From Dendrolimus kikuchii (taxonomy: Eukaryota; Arthropoda; Insecta; Lepidoptera; Lasiocampidae), in NCBI GenBank assembly GCA_019925095.2, contig CM034411.1, positions 5,743,501 through 5,807,500 of the forward strand: a stretch of DNA of 64,000 bases. Reading direction: 5' to 3'. Positions 44,640 through 56,235 of this stretch are shown here, one piece after another; positions within the stretch are counted from its first letter, which is position 1; each line of letters starts with the position of its first letter. A program made the position numbers and the translations under genes. Below the pieces are notes generated by a model that did no database searches, was not told where the DNA came from, and worked only from the letters and a program-made list of their open reading frames with translations.

Positions 44640-45065
44640 GTGGTTTTTGAGATCTTTCGAAGTTCCCGCGGGATTCCTAAAGTACCGAAGCTATCGTTTT
44701 AGTGAAAACTGTGTCGGATTAAGCTAATGCTTATGCACCTGAATCACTTTAAACCGTTCCCGGGAAGATTCCGAAAAAAAGTCGAGATGAAAAAATATAA
44801 CACATTTTGTTAAGTACATAAAATTTGCTATCGACAACTGAAAAAATCACATTGGAATTTAATAGATTCTTTAATCTAGCCATTTTAAATAATTCCCAGA
44901 GAAATTCCTGTGGGATTCCCAGGATAAAAAGTAACGCAGATTTTAAGTCTAAAAATTTGCTGTCGATCAGTGACAACCGCATCGAAATCCGCCAAGTAGT
45001 TTTAACGTGAATTCCGAACAAACAGACAAACCGACAAAGAGACAAGAAATCTAAAAAAATGTACA
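44640..45065 (-). repeat. Dispersed repeat H3, uninterrupted part
   Basis: Contains TTCCCGCGGGATTCC, AAAGTACCGAAGCTATCG, ACAGACAAACCGACAAAG. The junction AAAGTACC-GAAGCTATCG shows the state before insertion, compared with 56.2 kb. Confidence 0.65.
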
Positions 45066-45469
45066 GACACGGCATGTTTAGAATTTTATAATTATTTTAT
45101 ATAAATAAATGATTTTTTTATCATTAAATATCATTTATTTATATAAAATAAGAAGTCTAGGTTTTCGATCAAAAAACTATATTTTCTCAAGTTAATAAAG
45201 TAATTTTATTTTCTTCCTATTTTTGATAAAAAAATCTAGTTTTATCATAAACCTGCGATAAAAATGTAAATATGTAAAATTATTATTATTATTGCAAATT
45301 ACTTTGAAATTATTAACAAATTCGCAACACAGTATATTATACTTCAGCAGTTGCTTGCGATATCAAATTGTTTCTGTACGCTATGTTAATGGTTTCGAAT
45401 AAATTCTTTAAATAAATGTTATAAATTGAAAATAAGAATATAAAACAATAAAATATCGAACGTATTAAA
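45066..45469. other. AT-rich sequence without recognisable gene
   Basis: TATTTATATAAATAAATGAT near 45095 and its inverted partner near 45130 form a short AT palindrome. Confidence 0.45.
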
Positions 45470-45741
45470 TGCATGATGAAAGAATGACTAAACAGATATA
45501 CAATGCAAAAGTGGATGGATGCAGAAGTCGTGGAAGGCCACGACACACCTTCCATGATCAAATTGACCGTGTACTAGCGGAGGGTGATGTCAGGAGCCTT
45601 AAGAACAGACAAGTGTGCATGACAAGAGTTATGAATGTCAAAGAAGCAAGTGAGGTGTGTAAGAATGGGCCTAAATTGCGCTCTGTTGTTCGTGCCTACC
45701 CCGCAAGGGAACTGGCGTGAAGTTATGTATGTATGTATGTA
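45470..45741 (+). pseudogene. RTE-like copy (subfamily B)
   Basis: One frame MHDERMTKQIYNAKVDGC ... YPARELA then (ATGT)n. No clear target duplication. Confidence 0.85.
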
Positions 45742-46004
45742 ATAAATTGTAATGGTGGACTGGAACTAAACGCTGAACACAAAACCTAAACAATGGTATC
45801 AAAGGGCCCAGACGTTATAAGGTCACCTTGTCGGTCATTGTACCCCTTATATAATATTTTTTTACGTTTTGTTCAATGCGATATCGGAAACTGCGCAGTA
45901 ACGCGATCTTTTGAATTTTTCCCTTGCCAGTTTTATTTTTATTTATGGTTCCGTAGCCACTGTATCTAAAACCGGGACCGACGGGGAGGTGTTCAAGAAA
46001 TAAT

Positions 46005-46341
46005 TCTATTAATACATGAAGCAAAAAATTTGTACCCCTTTTTACGAAAATTGCGCCGAAGGAGGAGTATGAAATTTCGCACACTTATAGTTTATATAGA
46101 GGTGTGCAGAATGCTATTTATTTTAATTATGCATAAAAAATACATAAAATCATTACACACACTACCATGTATTTGACACGCATATATACTCTTTTGTTTA
46201 TTGTTAAAGTCAAATTAACAGTGTAGCCTTGGCGAAATCTGTGATTATAGAAAGTCTTTGACAACAGAACCTTAATAATGTTCAAACTTATAATTTAAAT
46301 TAATTATTATGCCCGAATTTCGACCTCTGGGCGACCACTAC
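46005..46341 (+). mobile_element. Helitron family H1
   Basis: TCTATTAATACATGAAGC start, degenerate hairpin (CCCGAATTTCGACC), end GCGACCACTAC (CTAC in place of CTAG). Confidence 0.72.
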
Positions 46342-47224
46342 TCGTTATAAAAAAAAAAAATGACATAAGAAAATTGATTATTTGTTTGTGTCTGAGATAA
46401 TTTTAATCGGCGAGAGATAAGAAAGAAAGAAAGAAAACTTTATTTTATTTTCTCACACAACAGAAAATGAAAATAATAAACATATTTGTTTTTTAAGAAA
46501 CACATGAACAATTTGTAGTCTGTTCCTGAGATCTTTATTTAAAAAAAATGTACTTGTGTCAGAAGATCCCGCTCTTCCACACCTTAAATATTACATTGTA
46601 TATAGTATTTAGAAGCACCTTGTTAATAAAACTACGTTTTAAAGGTTTTAAGCGCGGTAATTTATCCGTCTGTCCGACTGAATCTCTCAAACATTTTTCT
46701 CAGAAAGTAGGTCCATATATGTAGTCCATTATGTATTATTCTGTTACAATTGATAAAAATGTGTGTCACCTCCGACGCGCGACTGGAGTTTACTCCTTAA
46801 ATACGATTGTTTTTGAATATGCACCGATGAATATCATTTTAGATCTTATTTCATTGCATTGAAGTTAGAAATTGCACAATACAAAATACACAAAATGACC
46901 ACACCGGGGGCCTTATATAAGAATCGATTCTTAAGGAGCAGGTAAACAACAAAAATAATTTTACTTAATAACTTTTAAACAATTGTTAAGTTCTATTACA
47001 TAAAACACCACATTTTTAATCAACAATTATTACTTGTATTATCAAGTCACGCCCATGAGAATGGGAGTAGGCAGAGGATCTCCACTTGCAACGATCCTGA
47101 CAAACACCTTTCGCTTTATCTACTTTCATTAATCTGCAAGTTTATTTGAGATGCTTTTACCTGACCTTTCCCCAAAATAACTTTAATTTAATCATAGCGT
47201 GTATGTCACGGTCTACCGGCATCT
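46342..47224. other. AT-rich sequence without recognisable gene
   Basis: Contains an AAAG microsatellite near 46421-46437. Nothing coding. Confidence 0.5.
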
Positions 47225-47345
47225 GCGTTTTGTGATTCTGCTTGAATCTATTCTCTCTACATGCTCAAACCACCTTAACATTTCTTTTTGAACTCTTATC
47301 ACTACATCTTCTTTCAATCCACAACCGTCCCTTGTCACATAGTTT
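47225..47345 (-). pseudogene. Fragment of a second RTE-like family
   Basis: The minus strand reads GLKEDVVIRVQKEMLRWFEH VERI. It is collinear with GLKESVGVKVRKGMLRWFGH of the (ATGT)n family but clearly diverged, so it is a distinct lineage. Confidence 0.6.
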
Positions 47346-47392
47346 CTTATCATATCACTTCATCGAAACTCACATAAATAAACAATTGAATT

Positions 47393-47553
47393 GGCAGAAA
47401 AACACACACGTTGTATATCCATCCATATAATGGATCACTCTGGGGCCGATTCCAGACACCCAGACCATAGTAAATTACGGAAAATTTACGTTTACGGATT
47501 TTGTAGTGAGGTTGATCAGCAAAAGCTTAGCCCACTCAACCACAGAGGCGGTC
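47393..47553 (-). mobile_element. SINE T2, diverged
   Basis: Reverse complement of T2: GACCATAGTAAATTACGG and CCACTCAACCACAGAGGC. The box B region is deleted. Confidence 0.6.
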
Positions 47554-47869
47554 TCGTACTTTTCAACGTTCTTATTTCCACTGTGTTTATCCTATTTTCT
47601 TGTTTCTTGTGCCATACCCAATTTTCACTGCGGTACATTAGGGTTGGGCCAATCGGCTGGGTGTTCATGCTCACTTCCTTGAGCCGCTTCGTTCATGTAG
47701 GCTGCGTTTCTCACGAACATTTCTCGTGCGCATCGTGGTGATTTGAAATGGGTTCCCAGTTGAGCATTTGCCACAGCGCTACGATATGCAGTGTTATTAT
47801 AAAAGGGTCTCATAAAATTCTTTGAGGTCGGGAGGGCGTTGATGACATGGTATTGCAAACGCTCAAAAG

Positions 47870-47945
47870 CGACCTAACTGCTTTCCATTAGGTGGACTGT
47901 CTGCCTGCCTACAGCAGGCACGCAGACAGTCCACTGTATTCCAGC
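47870..47945 (+). repeat. S-repeat remnant with a perfect 13-bp hairpin
   Basis: TGCTTTCCATTAGGTGGACT resembles the S 3' end. GTGGACTGTCTGC at 47892-47904 pairs with GCAGACAGTCCAC at 47922-47934, so the S end is present twice in inverted orientation. Confidence 0.55.
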
Positions 47946-48109
47946 TATAAAAATACATATTTTTTAATGTAGTTTTCTGAAACACGTGATAACAAAGTGA
48001 TTGATAATCAAACATCGATCTGTTCACCGGTGTTTTCGACGTGTCCATCAAAAACACATTAAAATGTCGCGTTACGTGACTTGTAGTGCAATTACGCGTA
48101 ATATTTTGT

Positions 48110-48752
48110 AAACACGAGTTCAACGATCCGTTGACCGCCATTCAATGCTGACCGACAGAGGCGAGGTGCTATAATCGTTCTACAAGGTTTTCTCCTGTAC
48201 GTGATGAAGTTCATTCATTGTTGTCGGGAAGAGTGAATTTTAACTACCTGCATATCGATAAGAATGAATTATCGATGTTTTATGTCGGCTTTATTCGAAA
48301 AAATCGGCCAAGTGTGTCGCAGCCCACGCGTGCAAGAGTTCTGTAGGAGTGATGAGCATTCAGTTCGTCCAATACTTATCGGTTATAGTCCTTATCGAAT
48401 ATACTACTAATCGGATATAGTACTTATTGGATATAGTCCTCATCGGATATAGTACTTAAAGAATTTTGTTCGAATTCACTGATCCCTTCACCGCCATTCA
48501 AAGTTGACCGACAGAGGCGAGGTGCTATAATTGTTCTACAAGGTTTTCTCTCGTACGTGATGAAGTTCATTGATTGTTGTCGGGAAGAATGAGTTTTAAC
48601 TACCTGTATGTTAATAAGAATGAATGATTAAAGTTTCATAGCGGCTTTATTTGAAAAAAATAATTAAGTGTGGGGGAGTCCATGCGTTGAAGGGTTCTGT
48701 AGGGGCGTCGAGCGTTTGGTGCATCTAGTACTTATCGAATACAGTCGTCGTC
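48110..48752. repeat. ~360-bp tandem duplication
   Basis: Two diverged copies, about 48110-48394 and 48470-48752. Both contain GACCGACAGAGGCGAGGTGC, ACGTGATGAAGTTCATT, TTGTCGGGAAGA and a GGGTTCTGTAGG-type block. The 16-bp minisatellite lies between them. Confidence 0.75.
48375..48458. repeat. 16-bp minisatellite, about 5 units
   Basis: Unit CTTATCGGATATAGTA, imperfect, five full units and part of a sixth. Further single units occur at 48943-48970 and 49390-49405, on the two sides of later insertions. Confidence 0.85.
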
Positions 48753-48970
48753 AGTGTATCATCGTCCACTGTTGGACATAGACCTAGTTTACGCTATTAA
48801 TCCTGATCCTCCATCTTGCTCATTCAGCCACAACGGGCAACATTACGCAAGTTGTCAGTACACTGGGCTAGAAGGCGTTCTGCTTTACATCAAATATAAT
48901 ATTCATCGTGTATTATTGAAATATGGTACATATCTCATTAGCACTTATCGGATATAGTACTTATTGGATA

Positions 48971-49280
48971 CTAACTGACCCGACAAACTTCGTTCCGCCT
49001 TAGAATCAATAAAAAAAAACGCAGAGTGATAATTGCAGAATGTTTCAACTGTAGTAAAAAACGTAGTCAAAACTTAACCGGAACGAACATCAAATGTTTG
49101 ACAGGTAATAATAGTTTGTAAGGGAAAGCGAAATTGTTGTTTTTACTATATTCCAAGCATTTTTTCGTATTTACTCACCTTTTAAACCTTCCCTGGACTT
49201 CCACAAATAATTCAAAACCGAAATTAGCCAAATCAGTCCAGCCATTCTCGAGTTTCAGCGAGACTAACGAATAGCAATTG

Positions 49281-49333
<53 letters not shown>

Positions 49334-49335
49334 TA
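48971..49335 (-). mobile_element. Helitron-like family H2b, inside the minisatellite
   Basis: CTAACTGACCCGACAAACTT at left, GAGACTAACGAATAGCAATT and a TA run (49285-49330) at right. Same family as 38881-39290. It splits minisatellite units. Confidence 0.6.
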
Positions 49336-49385
49336 GGTAGGTAGGAAGGTAACTCTTTATTGTACACCATAGCATAGACATATAT
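49336..49385 (-). mobile_element. Tail of a CR1/jockey-like 3' end
   Basis: GGTAACTCTTTATTGTACACC after a GATA/GGTA repeat; only the last ~45 bp of the module. Confidence 0.45.
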
Positions 49386-49819
49386 AGTGCTTATCGGATA
49401 TAGTACTTAACAGATTTCTAAACCTGTTTAAGTATTTGCGTAACATTAGAAAATACCAAAAAAAAACTGACTCCAAAAGAAACTGATTTTTTTTCTGCAT
49501 CATCTTGAAGTCTTGGTCAATGTTCCCTGATTCATATTAACTAGTGAGTGGTCTTAAAGTCACAAATGAATAGGTATCTACTAGGTAAACGTGCTCCATC
49601 CTAGATCGCATCTTCACTTGATGTCTGAGATAGCTGTAAACGCGAACCTGTAACATGATAAAAAAAATAGTCGGTACCAAGTAAACTTGGTAACAAAAAC
49701 AGTGTTGCAAAATGTAGTAATTTTAAAACATGTTTACTGCGCACCAACTTCAAGATGTTGTTTAAAATATTTATCTTTTCTTGCTTTTGAAGTCAGTTTT
49801 GTATTTTAGAAATTTTTTT
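49386..49819. other. AT-rich sequence without recognisable gene
   Basis: One minisatellite unit at 49390-49405; otherwise nothing. Confidence 0.5.
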
Positions 49820-50190
49820 GCTGGGAAGTTTCTTTCGCCATTTCTTCTCTCCCAGCCATAACACGTTGCGAAACGGCAGTAAGATAGCGTAGGCCGCCGC
49901 GAACCACCGATCCCGGCCCGCCGGGATCCTTCCCCTCGGGCTTTATATTACCCGTCGCCCGTTCTCAATTAGTGCTTTGTGTCGCCCTATGGTGGGCATC
50001 ATTAAATTCATCCCCCTCTCATGGCAACAGTCCAGCCGAGGTAAAACTCCTTCGGGAGCTCCCTCGAGCAAGTTGCCCCCCCGGGCTCGAGCGCCTTCGC
50101 TTCGCGAAGGCACTCGCCCCAAAAACCCCGGTAAAGTTGTAAGGTCTTCGGACCAACAACATAAAGTCAAGTCCAATAAAAAAAAAAAAA
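49820..50190 (+). mobile_element. Jockey 3' UTR copy, 5'-truncated at the stem-loop
   Basis: Nearly identical, inverted, to 4119-4493: GCTGGGAAGTTTCTTTCGCC to CAAGTCCAATAAAAAAAAAA. The copy starts exactly at the inner stem (GCTGGGA, 49820-49826) of the stem-loop; the outer CGTGTT strand is missing. No coding part. Confidence 0.9.
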
Positions 50191-50752
50191 TTTTTTGGCC
50201 GAAATAAGAAGAGAACCCTAAAAATCGAATATTAAATCAAACTGCGAACCAACTCTACCGAATAGCATTCCGCCGCGACCTTACATAACCGCCTAACAGT
50301 TTTTGCGTCCGTCCGAAACTGGATTTCAAAGCTCCAGACTAGGTTCCAGGAACCAAGGGACGTTGGGGTAGGTCACCGGGACGACTGGGTCACCTTCGGG
50401 GCCGTTGAACCCGTGCTATGGAATTTATTATAGGAAGATGAGCGTTACGAAAAGGAGGGGAGACTTTTGTATTTTTTGGTGGTTGCTTATATATTATACG
50501 TGAGTGTGTGTTTATCGAATGAGTTTATCGGGTCCCTTTAACACATTGAAATCGATAAAGATAAGAGTTCATTAGATTATTTCAGGTAAATGTGGAGGTT
50601 ACCCAGCTCCTTGATAATAAACATTTATTACGAAGACTTACAACAAATTAGTGTTATAATAATTTCATAATAAGCTATGGTGTTGTGTGCTGAACATTAA
50701 CGAACTACACATAAGCAAAGTATCTTTCCCTTATTACTTCTTATTCTATCCT
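50191..50752. other. Sequence without recognisable gene
   Basis: CATTAACGAACTACACATAAG near 50695 matches 14480; see 14434-14650. Confidence 0.4.
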
Positions 50753-50754
50753 AG

Positions 50755-51384
50755 TTACTTCTGGAGTTCCCCAAGGTTCTCATCTATGTCCCTTGCTTTT
50801 TATTGCATTTATGAACGATTTAGTTGAATGTTATCTTGTCCTACACTTCTGTATGCTGATAATTTTAAAATTTATACATCGTTTCTACTTTATATGGTGC
50901 TATAAAACTCCAGCAAGACGATGATATCATTTCTAATTGGTGACAGTTAAATAGAATGTTTCCCAATGTAGAAAAGTTATATAATTTCATTCACAAATAA
51001 AGTTAATAATATTAAATTTCATAATTTCCTAAACTAACACGTATAACGCTAGTCTTAAATATTACTCTCTGTCATCCCTAAAAAACCGTAGAAGTATTTC
51101 AGAACTCATCTCACTTCACAAAATTTTACATGGACGTATTAATTCGCCCTATTTAATGTCTTTACTCAACATTAATACTGATTATCGATGTAGAAAACCA
51201 GCAATCTTTTCCCTTCAAGTGTATAGTAATAATACTTCTTATTTCAATCCATTGATTCCTCGAATGTGTCACCTTTTTAATGAACTCACCAAATTAAATT
51301 GTATTAAATTGATAATATTTTTAATTGTAGTCAATATAAATTTATCAGTAAAACCAAAAAACTTTTCTCACACAAGTAATAGTT
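50755..51384 (+). pseudogene. Degenerate CR1/jockey-like reverse transcriptase
   Basis: At 50758 the translation gives SGVPQGSHLCPLLFIAFMND, a classic RT motif. A frame change leads to ADNFKIYTSF, where the second catalytic aspartate of the ADD box is now asparagine. From 51050 it reads SLSSLKNRRSISELISLHKI, NSPYLMSLL and PRMCHLFNEL, the usual thumb/C-terminal region. Several stops; dead. Confidence 0.75.
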
Positions 51385-52602
51385 AATAATAGGTTGGGTT
51401 ATTTAGTTATGTTATATACATATTGTTATATATTATTAGTTATGTTATATACATACACATAACATAACTAAAAATAAAACTTATACACATACTTAAACCT
51501 ACGCGCACTACCATCGCATTGCATTACACGCACACTCCACAAACAAACCAAGACACACAAAGAGCCTAAAAATTAATAACCCAGGCACAGAAAAGAAAAA
51601 ACAACACACATGGCACTAGATAGGATTATATATAAGTATAGATATAAGGCCAACACTGCACATGCACTTCCTCACAACACCAGCATGTAACAGATACACT
51701 CTACATTAGTATAAGTTTAGTATTAAAATTAGAATAAATTAATATAATAAGTTATTATTAAGGTACACCAAAACAGAAAAATTACTACATATAATGTCAC
51801 ATACACTAACAAAAATAGACAATAAGCGTGTACGGAGTCTCAAATTTTTCATAGAAATTAAGTATTAAAAAAGGGTACGGAACTCGAGTCCGTAGAGATA
51901 TATATAATAATAAACAATAAAAAAATAGGTTGGGTTAGGACTGCCAAAACCACTTGTCGCAGTTTTTTGATCAGAAGCCCCAAAATTTTTATAGCAATAG
52001 GATCACGTCCCTATCTACAAGATGGCAAAAAGTTATCCAACAAAATGGCACCTACATACTTTAGTCAAATGTAAATAAACTTTATAAAAAAACCTTTTGA
52101 ATTTTTATATAAAATGCGAAGAAACTTTTTCCCCAACCTAATAATACCTATTGTCGATTTTACTCTCACTTTTGATATAATTTTTGTAAAATGAATTATG
52201 AACAACTTTTTTCATTATATCCATTTTGTCGTTGGTCTGATTAGCACAAAGTTTCGATTATATTCTGGACCTGTACATTGAATTGTTATTGTTTAATTTC
52301 AATGATGTAATCTGTTTTGTGCTTAAATACATAAATAAACAGGGACAATAAAAAACGTATTATTAGATACACTTTTAGTTTAAGTTTCTAGTTGTTTTAG
52401 CTCAGATTAAAATTATTAATTAGTCTCATTTCTTATATTAGGTTGTAATTTTTATATTGTATTAAATTATTATAATCTATTTAATTATATATATCTATAG
52501 TAGTTTATTATTATATTTTTCTTTGATTATATTTAATTACGAATTAGTTTTAATTTAGTTAAACCACCAAGTATTATTTAATTTTTCAGAGATTTTTTTG
52601 AT
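51385..52602. other. AT-rich sequence, palindrome near 51436-51470
   Basis: TTAGTTATGTTATATACATA is followed by its near complement CACATAACATAACTAA. 52340-52560 matches 14520-14650. No gene. Confidence 0.45.
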
Positions 52603-52842
52603 ACATACATACATAACTTCACGCCAGTTCCTTTGCGGGGTAGGCACGAACAACAGAGCGCCATTCAGGCTTATTCTTACAAACCTCACTTGCTTCTTTG
52701 ACATTCATAGCTCTTGTCATGCACGCTCGTCTGTTCTTAACGCTCCTGACATTACCTTCTGCTAGTACACGATCAATTTGATCATGGAAGGTGTGTCGTG
52801 GACTTCCACAACTTCTGCATCCATCCACTTTTGCATTGTATT
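52603..52842 (-). pseudogene. RTE-like copy (subfamily A), 12-bp target duplication
   Basis: Tail ACATACATACATAAC, minus-strand frame YPAKELA back to VDGCRSCG. GATTTTTTTGAT at 52591-52602 and 52843-52854. It inserted into the stem-loop-family 3' UTR that continues at 52855. Confidence 0.9.
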
Positions 52843-52854
52843 GATTTTTTTGAT

Positions 52855-52970
52855 GAGATTCCTATAAGCGATAAGGCCGCCCATTGTTCTAAATTCTAAT
52901 GGAGATGTATTCACATTAAATATCTAGGTTTAATTTATGGTGAACAATAAAGAGTTTTCATTTATTCATT
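52855..52970 (+). mobile_element. 3' end of CR1/jockey-like element
   Basis: GCGATAAGGCCGCCC at 52868, then ATGGTGAACAATAAAGAGTT and a CATT repeat. The left stem of the hairpin is decayed (CCTATAAGCGAT). Confidence 0.6.
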
Positions 52971-53252
52971 CGTATCAGCTGTGCAATTTTATAACTTAGT
53001 AACTAACATTATTTTGTTTAATGAATGTTTGTGCATTTATTTTATTCAGTTAAACACTGTATCAATCAAATAAAAAAAAAATATGTTATTGCTCCCAATA
53101 AGCTTCATAAATAGTTTTAAAATGGCATAGCATTACCTTAGTTTATAATAAAATATATATTTTTCTATTCATCTTTCTTAACTTAGCTGTTTACTGTCCA
53201 CATTGTATTGTTCTTCCTTTTTTATTTTACTTGTTTTTATATTTAGTAATTG

Positions 53253-53580
53253 CTAGCGGCCCCGGCAGACGTTGTCCTGCTTTGAAAAAATAAAAATCTA
53301 GGACCCGATCCCAGCGCCACCTACCGGTTCCAATTGTGGATTTAAACCATCCGGGGACCCACTCAAACACACAAAAACAAAATCACCAAAATCGCTCCTG
53401 GTGATTAGGAGGATTCTAGAACCCGATCTCAGCGCCACCTACCGGTTCCAACAGGATAAAAAGTATCCTATGTCCGTCTCCTGGTTCTAAGCTACCTCCC
53501 CACCAATTTTCAGCCAAATCGGTACAGCCGTTCTTGAGTTATAAATAGTGTAACTAACACAACTTTCTTTTATATATAGA
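53253..53580 (-). mobile_element. Helitron family H2, long copy
   Basis: CTAG at 53253-53256, GGCAGACGTTGTCCTGC, CAGCGCCACCTACCGGTTCC present twice (53311 and 53430, an internal duplication), ending TATATATAGA followed by T. Confidence 0.7.
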
Positions 53581-53604
53581 TTACTTGACATAAGTTGTTA
53601 AAAG

Positions 53605-53745
53605 TATCCTCTCAGTCAGGTTGCCTGGAAGAGATCGCTTTAAGCGATAAGGCCGCCTTTTGTTTTGCCGTTAAATTATTGTAATTATTTATTCTGTAAT
53701 TGTTTATTTTGGTGAACAATAAAGTGTATTCTATTCTATTCTAGC
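53605..53745 (+). mobile_element. 3' end of CR1/jockey-like element with (ATTCT)n tail
   Basis: GTTGCCTGGAAGAGATCGCT, hairpin GATCGCTT / AAGCGAT, GGCCGCCTTTTGTTTTG, GGTGAACAATAAAGTGTATT then ATTCT repeats. Best-kept copy of the module. Confidence 0.72.
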
Positions 53746-54364
53746 ATTGAACTAATGACTTTTTTTTACTGGGGTATAATTTCGTTCAATGCACTTGCTA
53801 GGTTTTATAATTGTACATCAGACATTTGTTGCCTAATTAACAACTAGTACAAAAAAATAGTATATGTACTCTTTATATATATATATTTAACTCTAGTTTT
53901 CTATGAATCATTTGATCCATGTACTTTCTACAAAATGCATAGAATTTTTAGGTTAAGTCATTGTGTGTCAATTTTCTAATTTATCACCTGTGAATCATAT
54001 TGACCATATTTTGAGTTCACTTGGGTTTTTACATATTAAAAACTTAAGAGCGTGACTTGATAGTTTTTGATGAAAACCACACAATCGAACGACTTTTGAC
54101 GTCTAATACATTGTATTAAAACTTATTAGTCACATTTACATGGAAAAAGTTCTAAACTTTTGACGTAACTATAGCTTTATTACTCATTTCCTATAATAAA
54201 AATAAGAAATATTGCATTTCCACCTTCAAAACACCATTGAAGTAAGAAATAATTGTTAATTATATTGTAACTTCATTATTTATTAATTTATTTTCTTTCT
54301 TCTTTAATTCGCATCGCATTCGCATCAAGAAGGACATTCAACAACCATATTCTTTGTCTTTTTT
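53746..54364. other. AT-rich sequence without recognisable gene
   Basis: Nothing recognised. Confidence 0.5.
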
Positions 54365-54661
54365 TATTTATTTTTATTGCAGGAGTTCAGCAGACAGGCA
54401 AGACGGCCCACTTGATGGAAAGCGGTTACCATCGCCTATGGACATTTGCAACGCCAAAGGTGCTACAACTGCGCTGCTGGAACCTGGTCACTAATGCCGG
54501 AACACAACTCAAGGTTTTTATAGCGACATGCTTTAGACCAGGGGTGGTAGCCATCCAGTCTGGCAAATGCCCTACCACCTGGCTGTGGGTTGTTTTGTCA
54601 CCTCTTACGACTGGCCGCCCGGCCGCAGGAAATTGTATTCTTTCTCCGTTCCTGCACGGAT
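54365..54661 (-). repeat. S repeat, near full length
   Basis: TTTTTATTGCAGGAGTTCAG to CTCCGTTCCTGCACGGAT, with a ~20-bp deletion (CTCTTAAGGGAGACTGG block). Confidence 0.88.
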
Positions 54662-54689
54662 AAAACTATAATAAAACGGATAAAACGGG

Positions 54690-54877
54690 GCACTGGAACC
54701 TGGTCACTAATGCCGGAAAACAACTCAAGGTTTTTATAGCGACATGCTTTAGACCAGGGTTGGTAGCCATCCAGTCTGGCAAATGCCCTAGCACTTGGCT
54801 GTGGGTTGTTTTGTCGCCTCTTACGACAAGCCGCCCGGCCGCAGAAAAGTGTATTTTTTCTCCGTTCCTGCACGGAT
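54690..54877 (-). repeat. S repeat, second partial copy in tandem
   Basis: CACTGGAACCTGGTCACTAA to CTCCGTTCCTGCACGGAT. It shares TTTTTATAGCGACATGCTTT with the preceding copy and lies 28 bp from it, so it looks like a local duplication. Confidence 0.82.
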
Positions 54878-55285
54878 GGAATAATGATGTTGAACATAAT
54901 ATAGTAATGCGTTTAATCAACAATTACATAACTATTCTATTTCAGTGTTCCAATAATAATAATGTTTACTGATATAAGGTTACAAACAGCGCGTACGTGT
55001 GTTTGATCATTACTCCGTGTAACCGGTCAAACGGTGTACTTCCCTGTGTCCGTAACGTTCTTAGAATTAATTTAATTAATGTAAATTAATTTAAATAACA
55101 ATTTCATTAATAGTTGTTATCCGGCAATTCTGAGAGTACTCGGAACATAAATTTGTAAACATGATATTTGTGACGGATAATGTATGACTTGAGTTTAAAA
55201 TTATACAAATTATTGTTTCTATGCGAAAGAGTTGTAAATTTAATAAATCGGTCAAGCGCGTGTCCAACCAGCACATTGATTCTAT
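54878..55285. other. AT-rich sequence without recognisable gene
   Basis: Nothing recognised; ATAAATCGGTCAAGCGCGTG near 55242 resembles 24048 and 48305. Confidence 0.45.
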
Positions 55286-55605
55286 CCGTGTAGGAACGGA
55301 GAAAGAATACAATTTCCTGCGGCCGGGCGGCGTGTCGTAAGAGGCGACTAAACAACCCACAGTCAGGTGGTAGGGAATTTGCCCGACTGGATGGCTACCA
55401 CCCCTGGTCTAAAGCATGTCGCCATAACAACCTTGAGTTGCGTTCCGGCATTAGTGACCAGGTTCCAGTGACCCTTAAGAGAGCAGCAGCGCACTTGTAG
55501 CACCTTTGGTGTTGCAAATGTCCATAGGCGATGGTAACCGCTTTCCATCAAGTGGGCCGTCCGCCTGTCTGCTGAACTCCTGCAATAAAAAAATAAAAAA
55601 AAATT
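55286..55605 (+). repeat. S repeat, full length
   Basis: ATCCGTGTAGGAACGGAG to CTCCTGCAATAAAAAAATAA. Complete reference-quality copy. Confidence 0.88.
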
Positions 55606-56235
55606 GAATAAGCGACGCATGTTCGTTGTTTTTAACCGACATCAAAAATATTTACACGACGAATTAAGATAATATTTTTATGTATGTTCAATCATAACAT
55701 ACATTTTTTGGGTTAGATTCACACATTCACACCAAATACAGCTTCAGGGTAGTTTCATATAAATTTTATTGTTATTGGATAATATATACGTACCTACCTC
55801 TAAACAAAACACAACTGAAATAGACTACCTATATAAAAGATGGAGAACACGATACATTTTTTTTTAGATTTCGTGTCTGTTTGTTCGGGATTCACGTAAA
55901 AACTACTGGGTCGATTTTGATGCGGTTTTCAATGATCGACAGCAAATTCGTCGACTTAAAACTTGCGCTACTTTTTATCCTGGAAATACTGCGGAAACTT
56001 TTCTGGAAATTATTTAAAATGGCCAGTTTAAAACAAGACGAAAACTGGCCATTTAAAAAAAATCGAATTCTAATGTGACATTTTTACTGATCCATAGCAA
56101 ATTTTATGTAATAATATGTGTAATATTTTTTATCCCTGAAATCCCACGGGAATTTTCGCGGGAGTGGTTTGTAGTTGTTTTGGTGCATAAGAATCAACTT
56201 ATTCCGACATAGTTTTCACTAAAACGATAGCTTCG

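Noticed and set aside
48375..48458. CRISPR-like direct repeats
   Set aside because: The 16-bp units are contiguous with no spacers and the genome is eukaryotic; this is a minisatellite.
33100..50400. Short GGTCACCTTG-type blocks at 33100, 44290, 45820 and 50370 as a regulatory motif
   Set aside because: The flanks are not alignable by eye over enough length; more likely pieces of an old repeat.
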